Shown one piece after another: positions 54,088 to 61,213 of a stretch of 64,000 nt of DNA. Positions within the stretch are counted from its first letter, which is position 1, and each line of letters starts with the position of its first letter. The notes beneath the pieces were generated by a model that saw only the letters and a list, made by a program, of their open reading frames with translations, searched no databases and had not been told where the DNA came from. Source of the stretch: Flammeovirgaceae bacterium 311 (GTDB lineage Bacteria; Bacteroidota; Bacteroidia; Cytophagales; Cyclobacteriaceae); contig CP004371.1 in the NCBI GenBank assembly GCA_000597885.1, positions 992,001 through 1,056,000 of the forward strand. Direction: 5' to 3'. The translations under genes and the position numbers were made by a program.

Positions 54088-54762
54088 TTATTCATTTATT
54101 ATTACTGACACTCCCATTCCATGAATAGAAAATGGAGGATAGTCACTCAAGTCCGAATTGGGAAGGTACTGTCCATAATATTCTTTTTCCAGTAAATGAA
54201 ATTTCTCTATTCCATATCTCCTTGTGCTCTTATTGAATTGATTCAAGAAGGCACCGACTTTTTTCTCTAACCATGAATCCATTAGATACTCATTCAGCTG
54301 ATTATAACTGATGTTTTTTTTCCCGAACTCATTTTCATAGCTCCTTGAGAGCTCTGTTGTCATGTCTTTGTAGAAAACTGGAGACTCAAAATAAAGGTAA
54401 TCGAGCTTATCTAAATTAAAATCATGTTCAATTAGTGGTAAGCTTTCATTTATCTTGTCCAATGCCTTTGAAAACAAAATAGGATTTCGGTGAAATATCC
54501 TGAGCTGGACTGAGCTGTCTCTCACATGTTCTGTTATCCCAATTCTAAAGTCGAGAGTGTCTTTATCAGCAATCCAGCAATATGTAAATGACTTTGAATA
54601 GAAGCCAACTTCGAATGAATTGTCTAGTTTATTTTCAATCTTAACTAATGCTGTGTCTATCGGACTTTTTCCACTATCAGACGAGATGATGTCTTCCCTT
54701 TGACTTGAATTATTGCAAGACAATAATGCCAGAGCTAATATTGAGAGAATTATCGTTTTCAT
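54088..54762 (-). CDS. Cassette 6: hypothetical lipoprotein
   Basis: A 224-residue lipoprotein with lipobox LALLSC (Cys near residue 16) and a Ser/Asp-rich linker. No known family is seen. The mature part has a beta-rich start (FEVGFYSKSFTYCWIADKDT), a helical middle (LFSKALDKINESLPLIEHDF) and a C-terminus with PPFSIHGMGVSVIINE. The start codon lies 12 bases from the cassette boundary at 54775. Next to it an IS1182-type element has split the attC site. Confidence 0.75.
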   Translation of the reverse strand: MKTIILSILALALLSCNNSSQREDIISSDSGKSPIDTALVKIENKLDNSFEVGFYSKSFTYCWIADKDTLDFRIGITEHVRDSSVQLRIFHRNPILFSKALDKINESLPLIEHDFNLDKLDYLYFESPVFYKDMTTELSRSYENEFGKKNISYNQLNEYLMDSWLEKKVGAFLNQFNKSTRRYGIEKFHLLEKEYYGQYLPNSDLSDYPPFSIHGMGVSVIINE

Positions 54763-54774
54763 TTTTTTGCTTGT

Positions 54775-54783
54775 GCCTAACGT
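54775..54783 (-). repeat. attC-like site 7, left fragment (split by IS)
   Basis: GCCTAAC followed by GT; the last four bases ACGT (54780-54783) are the target duplication of the IS. The remainder of the site resumes at 56506. Confidence 0.85.
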
Positions 54784-56505
54784 CAGTCTGTGCGAAAAGC
54801 ACCGCTGTTAAAACTGTTGAATTTTCTTCAGTTTAACAACAGGTTTAGCTAAATTAAGGGATGCACCATCTGACGGGAAGAGATCGTAATCAGACTTTTT
54901 CAACTAGTCTGGAGGCATCCATATCAGCTGATAATCCAGTTAGGGTCATTGATGCTTTTGTAGATGCACTGCCCCTTTTGGAGATGGGTTTCAAGGGAGT
55001 GGAGCCCAAAGCTACGGGCAGACCCTCTTTTGATCCTGCTCATCTTTTGAAGCTCTACCTGTATGGCTACTACAACAGGATCAGATCAAGCAGAAAGCTG
55101 GAGACAGAATGCAGAAGGAATCTTGAAGTGCAGTGGCTGCTACAGGGGCTCTGTCCTGCCTATCATACCATCGCTGACTTCAGGAAAGAGCATCCCCAGC
55201 AGCTCAAGCAGGTCTTCAAGGCCTTTGTAGCTTTTCTTAATGATGCTCACCTGCTTAAGGGCAAATATGTAGCCATAGATGGCACAAAGATCAGAGCAGT
55301 GAATTCCAGAAAGAACAACTACAACCAAAAGAAGATAGAGCGCCAGCTTAGCTACATACAAGAAAAGATAGATGATTACTTGGATCTGTTGGAAGAGGAA
55401 GATCAAAAGGAAGCCCATGATGTCAAAGGCTCCAGGGCTGACATCGAAGTGGCTCTTAAGCACCTGGAGAAGCGAAAGCTCAAGTACGAGCAGATGGAAA
55501 AAGAGGTAGCGCAAAGTGATGACGGACAGGTATCTACTTCAGATAAAGAAAGCAGAGCCCTAATCCAGCACCATAATGTAGTGGAGGTAAGCTACAACAG
55601 CCAGGCAGCAGTCGATAGCAAACACTGCCTAATCATCCACTACCAGGCCCTCAACAAGAACGATTCTAAAGCACTAGCTCCTACAGCTCTTGCAGCTAAA
55701 CAAGCACTAGGAAAGAAAAGAATCACTGTACTGGCTGACAAAGCCTATCATAGCGGAGAACAGCTAAGTGAGTGCCTGGACAATGGCATCATCACCATAG
55801 TGGCGTATAAAGAACCTGCCAGAGATCCTGTGCCAACTGCTGCTTATTATCTGGAGCAGTTCCATTATGATGAAAAGAAAGACCATTATATCTGTCCTAA
55901 AGGGGAAGTGCTTTCTAGCAATGGGTCCTGGTATGAGAAGCATAAGGTAAGCTTGGAAAAGAAAAATGCTTCTCCTTATATGGTCAAGCATTACAAGACC
56001 AAAGCCTGCCTTTGCTGTGCAGCCAAGGCGCTATGCACCATAAATAAGGCAGGAAGACTAATAGAACGCTCCGAGCATGCTGGAGTGATCAAAAGCAACA
56101 ACCAGAGGGTAATGCGCCAAAAAGAAGTTTATCGTAAAAGACAAGCTATTGTAGAGCATCCTTTTGGTACCATCAAAAGAGCATGGGGCTACAGCTATAC
56201 GCTGATGAAGGGACTGAAAAAAGTGGACGGAGAGCTGGGGCTTATCTTTACCTGCTACAACCTTAGGAGAGCTGTGTCCATCCTCTCGGTGCCTAAGCTG
56301 CTCAAACTACTGAAAAGCTACACCAAGTGGCCAGTGGCTGCTTTGTCTTCACTTACAGCGCTTTACCTGATGCTTTTTAGCTAACTTCTACTTTTTGGAG
56401 CGGATAATAGGCAACTTATGAAGCTGCGCTAGGAGTGGCTGAAAATGGGTCTAATAGGAAGCAAAAGCCCCTTTTTTCAAGAGAGAAGAGTTTTTGCACA
56501 CTCTG
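54784..56505 (+). mobile_element. IS1182-family insertion sequence, copy 1
   Basis: A complete 1722-bp element with imperfect terminal inverted repeats: CAGTCTGTGCGAAAA at the left and, reading inward from the right, CAGAGTGTGCAAAAA (12 of 15 matches). It is flanked by a 4-bp direct repeat ACGT (54780-54783 and 56506-56509). It splits attC site 7 at the recombination-proximal end. A second copy, identical over the 241 visible bases, starts at 63760 in the same position of another attC site. Confidence 0.9.
54861..56384 (+). CDS. IS1182-family DDE transposase
   Basis: A 507-residue transposase. The N-terminal DUF772 helical domain (about residues 20-120) reads GRPSFDPAHLLKLYLYGYYN and RRNLEVQWLLQGLCPAYHTI. 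The DDE domain has the first Asp in KYVAIDGTKIRAVNSRKNNY, the second in ITVLADKAYHSGEQ, and the Glu in IVEHPFGTIKRAWGYSYTLM. A coiled-coil insert lies at about 165-220 and a Cys cluster (KACLCCAAKALC) before the last catalytic block, both usual in IS1182. The frame is intact, and the end sequences and a second copy suggest current or recent activity. It is the only + strand gene in the array. Confidence 0.93.
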   Translation: MHHLTGRDRNQTFSTSLEASISADNPVRVIDAFVDALPLLEMGFKGVEPKATGRPSFDPAHLLKLYLYGYYNRIRSSRKLETECRRNLEVQWLLQGLCPAYHTIADFRKEHPQQLKQVFKAFVAFLNDAHLLKGKYVAIDGTKIRAVNSRKNNYNQKKIERQLSYIQEKIDDYLDLLEEEDQKEAHDVKGSRADIEVALKHLEKRKLKYEQMEKEVAQSDDGQVSTSDKESRALIQHHNVVEVSYNSQAAVDSKHCLIIHYQALNKNDSKALAPTALAAKQALGKKRITVLADKAYHSGEQLSECLDNGIITIVAYKEPARDPVPTAAYYLEQFHYDEKKDHYICPKGEVLSSNGSWYEKHKVSLEKKNASPYMVKHYKTKACLCCAAKALCTINKAGRLIERSEHAGVIKSNNQRVMRQKEVYRKRQAIVEHPFGTIKRAWGYSYTLMKGLKKVDGELGLIFTCYNLRRAVSILSVPKLLKLLKSYTKWPVAALSSLTALYLMLFS

Positions 56506-56625
56506 ACGTCCATTGAATAAAGCAGGCGACCTTCACCGGCCTTTGCTGATCGTACGCAAAGCTAGACAATAGCATAATCAATGGCTGAATGCTCTGAGGG
56601 AGCTTGCTTTATTCTGTTGTTATGG
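56506..56625 (-). repeat. attC-like site 7, right fragment
   Basis: Begins with the duplicated ACGT and then continues CCATTGAATAAAGC to the right end GTTATGG (56619-56625). Joined to 54775-54783 and minus one ACGT, it reconstitutes a 125-bp site. Confidence 0.88.
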
Positions 56626-56633
56626 TTCGTTTT

Positions 56634-56969
56634 TTATTTTATTATTTCCAGGATCTGGGCTTCCTCTGATTGTAGGAAGTTGCGAATTGGTACCACATTT
56701 TTATTGATCAATTCTACTATGGATTTCGTGGTCAAGTTGCCTGTCCTTAGCCATATGATTTTTGGAGGAAAGCCTTTAAGCACATTCAGGTCCACAAAGT
56801 CAGAATCGAAAGTCACAATTGCATAACCGTTTCTTTTGGCATATTCGAAGATCTCTATATCTGAAGCATCTTCCAGTCCCAGATGTCGCACCTGCTGTGC
56901 CCCAGTGAAAGTATCCTCAAGATGCTTTACAATCTTAGGAGATATATTTTGGTCGAACAGCAGGGTCAA
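56634..56969 (-). CDS. Cassette 7: DUF5615 PIN-like toxin
   Basis: A 111-residue protein of the DUF5615 PIN-like group. It opens MTLLFDQNISPKIVKHL with the first PIN Asp, then shows ASDIEIFEYAKRNGYAIVT and FDSDFVDLNVLKGFPPKIIW with further acidic ligands, and WLRTGNLTTKSIVELI. PIN domains are metal-dependent ribonucleases, and DUF5615 members are usually paired with a DUF433 antitoxin. It overlaps the upstream DUF433 gene by four bases (ATGA), so both are one operon inside a single cassette. Such pairs stabilise cassette arrays against loss. Confidence 0.9.
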   Translation of the reverse strand: MTLLFDQNISPKIVKHLEDTFTGAQQVRHLGLEDASDIEIFEYAKRNGYAIVTFDSDFVDLNVLKGFPPKIIWLRTGNLTTKSIVELINKNVVPIRNFLQSEEAQILEIIK

Positions 56970-57187
56970 GATGCAATCCGAAGTTTATGTTCTTTGTCGG
57001 CAGCAAACGCAAGGCAGGCATTGATCATGTCCTCGTTCAGCTCTTCGAAATCAGCTATGATCTCCGCTTTGGACATTCCATTTGAGAGCCAGTTGAGTAC
57101 ATCATAGACAGTTATCCTAGTACCCTTTATCGTAGGCCTACCGAATCTCTTGTCAGCTCTTATTTCTATGTAGTCCTGGTATTTCAT
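56966..57187 (-). CDS. Cassette 7: DUF433 antitoxin
   Basis: A 73-residue DUF433 protein, a small winged-helix-like DNA-binding antitoxin. The family signature is complete: YIEIRADKRFGRPTIKGTRI followed by TVYDVLNWLSNGMSKAEIIA and DFEELNEDMINACLAFAADK. It probably binds its own promoter and neutralises the PIN-like toxin encoded just downstream. Its start lies 46 bases from the boundary of site 8, so the cassette likely brings its own promoter. Confidence 0.93.
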   Translation of the reverse strand: MKYQDYIEIRADKRFGRPTIKGTRITVYDVLNWLSNGMSKAEIIADFEELNEDMINACLAFAADKEHKLRIAS

Positions 57188-57233
57188 ATCCCAATATACT
57201 CAAAAGTTGGCTATCATGTTCCGATTCAATGAA

Positions 57234-57353
57234 CCATAACGTCCGTTAAATAAAGCAGGCGCCGCCGCTGCGGTTGATTAACAGTGAAAGTAACAATATG
57301 GCAGCCCCTTTACAAGAAGAGCTGGGGGCGCTTGCTTTATTTTGTTGTTACCC
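57234..57353 (-). repeat. attC-like site 8
   Basis: Plus-strand ends CCATAAC (57234-57240) and GTTACCC (57347-57353). The shortest site (120 bp), with its own inner sequence (GGCGCCGCCGCTGCGG, AGCTGGGGGCGCTTGC) and outer arms GTTAAATAAAGC and GCTTTATTTTG, so it belongs to a separate subtype. Confidence 0.82.
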
Positions 57354-57782
57354 TTTGTTTTATATTATTTATTCAGCGTCAGCCCTGCGCTTGCTGGTCA
57401 ATATTTTAAAGGTCTTCCTGCGCCATGCTTTATTATTCTGCCTGGATGATGCTAGCCCCTTTACCAGCTACGCACCCATCCTGCCTCCCGGCATAGATAC
57501 TTCAAGACCTTTGTGAGCCGTCATTCTTTTGAAGGTCCAGCTTTACCGGCTTTACATCAAGGTCCAGTTACTGACATGCTGATCCAGCCAAGGTCTTACC
57601 TTATTTTTTAAGCTTGCTATGCCATCTGAAAGATCAATGCTGCACAGGCAGATCATTTTTAGAAACTTTCAACTTGCAGCGCCACTTGCCCTCCTGCAGG
57701 CGGCTTGTCCTTCTACACTTCGCTAACGCAGCTGCCAATCCTTTCTGCTGCTATCCCTGCCACACCAAACGACTGCAATAAA
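57354..57782 (-). other. Cassette 8: gene-less cassette, family member B
   Basis: About 430 bases with proper cassette ends and no convincing gene. It contains CAAGACCTT (57503-57511) and 78 bases later AAGGTCTT (57590-57597) in the context GATCCAGCCAAGGTCTTACC, as in cassettes 4 and 10. The right part is a diverged pyrimidine-rich sequence. Confidence 0.68.
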
Positions 57783-57907
57783 GGGTAACTTCCATTGAAT
57801 AAAGCAGATGCCCTTCACTGCCCTTTGATGAATGTACGCAATGCTAACGGCCTGCACAAGCAATGGCTGAAAGCTCTGGGGGCATTTGCTTTATTCTGTT
57901 GTTACTT
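57783..57907 (-). repeat. attC-like site 9
   Basis: Plus-strand ends GGGTAAC (57783-57789) and GTTACTT (57901-57907). The inner sequence (AGATGCCCTTCACTG, CTAACGGCCTGCACAAGCAA) is close to that of site 11. Confidence 0.86.
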
Positions 57908-57932
57908 GCTGGGTTATATTAATATATTTTTA

Positions 57933-58283
57933 TTAGTGCAGCTCTTCTTTACGAAGGAAGCTTTTTATTGTAGCCTTACTTACTTGAATCAAAATCACCC
58001 CATTATTTCCATTGTCACCATATTTTTCAACAGCCGCATCGCCTGTTAGGACATCTAAATCGATGATATCATTAGGGTTCAAGCGTTTTATCTCAGTAGA
58101 ATCAATTATGTATTCCTGCTGCTTATATTTAAGAACATATAGTGGTGGTAGCGAAGAGACCTTAGGCCCACAATTAAGACGAATTGTTACTCCCTTTTTT
58201 TCATTTTCAAGATGCTCAACTTGAGCTGATACTAATTGAATACAGGAAAGAAGGATGATAATTGTCAGCAGTATTTTATTCAT
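57933..58283 (-). CDS. Cassette 9: small secreted protein with a TonB-plug-like motif
   Basis: A 116-residue exported protein with signal peptide MNKILLTIIILLSCIQLVSA. The mature part ends in NDIIDLDVLTGDAAVEKYGD followed by NGNNGVILIQVSK. This closely mirrors the SusC plug segment found in this same window (VLKDAASAAIYGSQAANGVV, then LITT). TonB-dependent receptors and BlaR1-like sensors share this fold; here it stands alone without barrel or anchor. It may be a free periplasmic plug-like domain that interacts with TonB or a receptor, but no function is established. Confidence 0.7.
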   Translation of the reverse strand: MNKILLTIIILLSCIQLVSAQVEHLENEKKGVTIRLNCGPKVSSLPPLYVLKYKQQEYIIDSTEIKRLNPNDIIDLDVLTGDAAVEKYGDNGNNGVILIQVSKATIKSFLRKEELH

Positions 58284-58345
58284 GTTTAAATGTATTCGTA
58301 GTCAATTATTATTGTTGAGAAGCATCTTAATGATTCATGCCTTGC

Positions 58346-58471
58346 AAGTAACGTCCGTTAAATAAAGCAGGCGACCATTCACAGGTGCTCGCTTAGTGTA
58401 CGCAAAGATAGCTGCCTGCATTGTCAATGGCTAAATGCTGGCTGGGAGCTTGCTTTATTTTGTTGTTGTGC
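58346..58471 (-). repeat. attC-like site 10
   Basis: Plus-strand ends AAGTAAC (58346-58352) and GTTGTGC (58465-58471). The outer arms are GTTAAATAAAGC and GCTTTATTTTG, like site 8. Confidence 0.86.
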
Positions 58472-58871
58472 AAGGGCTTTTACCATTTTCATCCACTGCC
58501 CCTGGCTTCTGTTCAGCTTGCCCTCCAGGTACGATTTATTGATGTTTCAGACGATCTAAAGGTCTACCTGCGACACACCTTTTTCAAGGTTCACCTGCGT
58601 CACGCTTTTTTGTCAGTTTTGATGAAAGCAGCTTTGTAGACTGCATCCACCAGTTCGGCTTGTTCGTCAACTCTTCAAGACCTTTTTGATCCTTTGTCAA
58701 GTTACAGTCAACCCCTACCGGCATCACTTTCACGTATTCTTGCGCTTTACCCGTCCAGCCAAGGTCTTACCTTTTCTTTCGCTTACATCGTCAAGTTACC
58801 GTCCTCCTGCAGTTTGAGTGATTATAATGCTTTATTGCTACCAGCCATTGCTATGCCAAACGATGGCTCGT
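58472..58871 (-). other. Cassette 10: gene-less cassette, family member C
   Basis: About 400 bases without a convincing gene. It carries CAAGACCTT (58676-58684) and 76 bases later AAGGTCTT (58761-58768) within CCGTCCAGCCAAGGTCTTAC, matching cassettes 4 and 8 in sequence and spacing. ACCTGCGWCACRCTTTTT-like motifs upstream also recur. Confidence 0.68.
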
Positions 58872-58996
58872 GCACAACGTCCATTGAATAAAGCAGATGC
58901 CCTGCACTGGCCCTTGCTGAATGTACGAAAAGCTAACGGCCTGCACAAGCAATGGCTGAGAGCTGTTGGGGCATTTGCTTTATTCTGTTGTTATAT
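58872..58996 (-). repeat. attC-like site 11
   Basis: Plus-strand ends GCACAAC (58872-58878) and GTTATAT (58990-58996). GTTATATGCG pairs exactly with CGCATATAAC at site 12 across a 1.3-kb cassette. Confidence 0.86.
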
Positions 58997-59097
58997 GCGG
59001 TTTTTTATTCTTCGGCTCTGTTATAGATAAAAGTTGATATTGTCATTATTTCTCCGTAGCTAAATTATAGGTCTTATTATGCTTCGTTTTCTTTTCT

Positions 59098-59553
59098 TTA
59101 TATCACTTCTCTTTTAGCTTCAACTGTATTTGTTAACACATTAAAAATTGAAATCAAAACCAAATTACCCAAGGCAAAGCTTTCGACTTGTAAAAAAACA
59201 CGGAAAAAGGTGGTTATCGCTTCGTCTAAAGTTGCCTTATCAGCGTGGTAGTGCATGAATGCGAAAAACAAACTAATTCCAAGCCCAATAAATATAGCTA
59301 AGATGATTGCTTTTTTTACAGAGCTGAAAGTATTTGGAACAACTACTTTGTACTGAAAGGTAAAAACAAGTGCAGCCCAAGCAAACATAATTACATACTC
59401 TAAATACTCTAAGAGAAAAACTATACCTGGTATCGAAAGGTCGTCAGGTGGTTTGGTTGGGAAAAATTTTTGGAAAATGCCGTCACAAAGTAGAAAAGTC
59501 AAGTAACCAATTATTGGCGGGAAAACTGTCCTTATTACTTTGTTAAATGTCAT
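59098..59553 (-). CDS. Cassette 11: four-TM membrane protein
   Basis: A 151-residue inner-membrane protein with about four hydrophobic segments (VFPPIIGYLTFLLCDGIF, YVIMFAWAALVFTFQY, KAIILAIFIGLGISLFFAF, ALGNLVLISIFNVLTN) and no known family. It is the second gene of the only two-gene cassette besides the toxin-antitoxin one. The 156 bases before its start contain no attC-like site. Confidence 0.7.
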   Translation of the reverse strand: MTFNKVIRTVFPPIIGYLTFLLCDGIFQKFFPTKPPDDLSIPGIVFLLEYLEYVIMFAWAALVFTFQYKVVVPNTFSSVKKAIILAIFIGLGISLFFAFMHYHADKATLDEAITTFFRVFLQVESFALGNLVLISIFNVLTNTVEAKREVI

Positions 59554-59709
59554 AGTTCTGTTTTATTAAAATGGTGCATAACTATCGGATATACGTGAAC
59601 ATACGGTTATCAGCACTACATACGGAAATAGGTTTACTTTATCAATACCTTTTATAAAGTGACCATCAACCTTTAACTATAACAGAACCTATTCTTTTTA
59701 ATTATTTTA

Positions 59710-60276
59710 TCAGTGGTAGGTATATCCACACCCTCCGTTGGTATAAAAGGTCCAGTTGCCACTTTCATCTCTTTTATAGATTTCTATTCCACCTGCCCCA
59801 CCAGGACTGGATCCGTAATCAAAACCTATAGCGACTATAGCATATTCATAGCCTTTAGTAAAGAGCGGCTTTGATATGGTATAAGAATATTCAGATACTT
59901 TTTTCGAATTGGTTCGTCTACGCCCTTTTTTGGTTTTATCGAATGCCTTGAGCCTTTCTATACAGTCAATGTTCCATTGATAATTTACGTTCTGCTCGAT
60001 GAAATATCTAAAACCTGAGGGATCAATCCATTTTATTATTTCATCGCTATCTTTTGGCAGTACACTTTCAATGAAGTATTCGTATTTCGACCTGGTGTCG
60101 CTTTCTAAATAGGTACAAAGTATTGGGTGGGATGACGCTCGTTTGGTGAGTAGATTTATATTTTTCGAATCTATGATATAGTTGAGCAGGGAGTACTCAA
60201 CACTGTCGCAGTTCTGGGCAGCTACCTTTAATGTCAGCATTGATAGCAGTAACCATATTCCTAGGGTTGAACGCAT
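59710..60276 (-). CDS. Cassette 11: small exported protein
   Basis: A 188-residue protein. The ATG at 60276 is chosen because it opens a signal peptide (MRSTLGIWLLLSMLTLKVAA, then Q); a frame extension to 60348 would start inside the attC site. The mature region has a helical part (CDSVEYSLLNYIIDSKNINL) and ends in a Gly-rich beta segment (AIVAIGFDYGSSPGGAGGIE, then NWTFYTNGGCGYTYH) with a Cys that may pair with another near the N-terminus. No family is recognised. The start lies 24 bases from the cassette boundary. Confidence 0.65.
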   Translation of the reverse strand: MRSTLGIWLLLSMLTLKVAAQNCDSVEYSLLNYIIDSKNINLLTKRASSHPILCTYLESDTRSKYEYFIESVLPKDSDEIIKWIDPSGFRYFIEQNVNYQWNIDCIERLKAFDKTKKGRRRTNSKKVSEYSYTISKPLFTKGYEYAIVAIGFDYGSSPGGAGGIEIYKRDESGNWTFYTNGGCGYTYH

Positions 60277-60300
60277 GAGGTAAGGTAGGATTCTAATCGC

Positions 60301-60426
60301 ATATAACGTCCATTGAATAAAGCAGGCGACCCGGCACCTGCGGTTCATAGAGTACGATAAGTTAACTACCTGCAGCTACAATGGCAACGGAGCTGTGAGG
60401 GAGCTTGCTTTATTCTGTTGTTACCT
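60301..60426 (-). repeat. attC-like site 12
   Basis: Plus-strand ends ATATAAC (60301-60307) and GTTACCT (60420-60426). Apart from its cassette-specific ends it differs from site 13 at one base over roughly 110 bases. Confidence 0.88.
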
Positions 60427-61071
60427 GTCGTTTATTATTTTATTTATTTCACTGCCTACGTCTGAGTCTTTGTACTTCTGCTTATAGTATTCTTCAGCGT
60501 CAGCTTTAGGCATCAATTCCATTTCTTTGTTGCAGCCATTGTAAAAGGAAGCGTCCTGATATATAACCTCTGCTAATAAATTAATCTGTTGATTTATACT
60601 GTCACTATTAGTTTGAAGCTTGCTAAAGCTCCTCCATGTCGAGGATCGTGTCAAGATAATTCCAAGTTCTGGCGTCCAAAAATGGGTCACACATCCGTCT
60701 ATTACTCCTGGATCACTAGCATATTTGAATACCCGATAAAGTCTATCATTGATTTTAAAATCTAGATGGGCTACATAAATAAAGCTATCGGAGGTATCCT
60801 TAGCATTGGTTATATATATTGGCTGAAAAATACTGTCAGCTCTTAGTATATAGCTTACTGTATCTTTTGGATTGATGTATTTTAAGGTATAAATACTGTC
60901 TGATACCGAGAAAAGATACTTCGTAGTGTCCACTGTTAATAACACCTCACTAACCAGCTCAATCTGATAGTTTACATAGGAGTATTTAATAGCCTTTTCT
61001 TCAATAAAGCTTTTGTCAGGACTACAAGCTTGAATTATTAAGCAACATATAAATAGATGTCGTAGCCTCAT
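60421..61071 (-). CDS. Cassette 12: hypothetical lipoprotein
   Basis: A 216-residue lipoprotein with lipobox LIIQAC (Cys near residue 16). Beta-strand pattern with aromatic and Asp residues (YSYVNYQIELVSEVLLTVDT, YIAHLDFKINDR-like AHLDFKINDRLYRVFKYASD); no family assigned. The start codon lies only 10 bases from the boundary of site 13. Its stop codon TAA is part of the terminal AGGTAAC of site 12, so gene and recombination site share bases at the 3' end. Confidence 0.75.
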   Translation of the reverse strand: MRLRHLFICCLIIQACSPDKSFIEEKAIKYSYVNYQIELVSEVLLTVDTTKYLFSVSDSIYTLKYINPKDTVSYILRADSIFQPIYITNAKDTSDSFIYVAHLDFKINDRLYRVFKYASDPGVIDGCVTHFWTPELGIILTRSSTWRSFSKLQTNSDSINQQINLLAEVIYQDASFYNGCNKEMELMPKADAEEYYKQKYKDSDVGSEINKIINDR

Positions 61072-61081
61072 TTTTAATGAC

Positions 61082-61207
61082 AGGTAACGTCCATTGTATA
61101 AAGCAGGCGACCCGGCACCTGCGGTTCATAGAGTACGATAAGTTAACTACCTGCAGCTACAATGGCAACGGAGCTGTGAGGGAGCTTGCTTTATTCTGTT
61201 GTTGTAC
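61082..61207 (-). repeat. attC-like site 13
   Basis: Plus-strand ends AGGTAAC (61082-61088) and GTTGTAC (61201-61207). The left stem carries GTATAAAGC instead of GAATAAAGC, the only core difference from site 12. Confidence 0.88.
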
Positions 61208-61213
61208 GCTGTA

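Noticed and set aside
57795-58049. Plus-strand small proteins with a shared start (MNKADALHCPL..., FALFCCYLL) at many sites
   Set aside because: They are translations of the attC-like sites themselves read across the palindrome, recurring because the repeat recurs; real genes are on the other strand.
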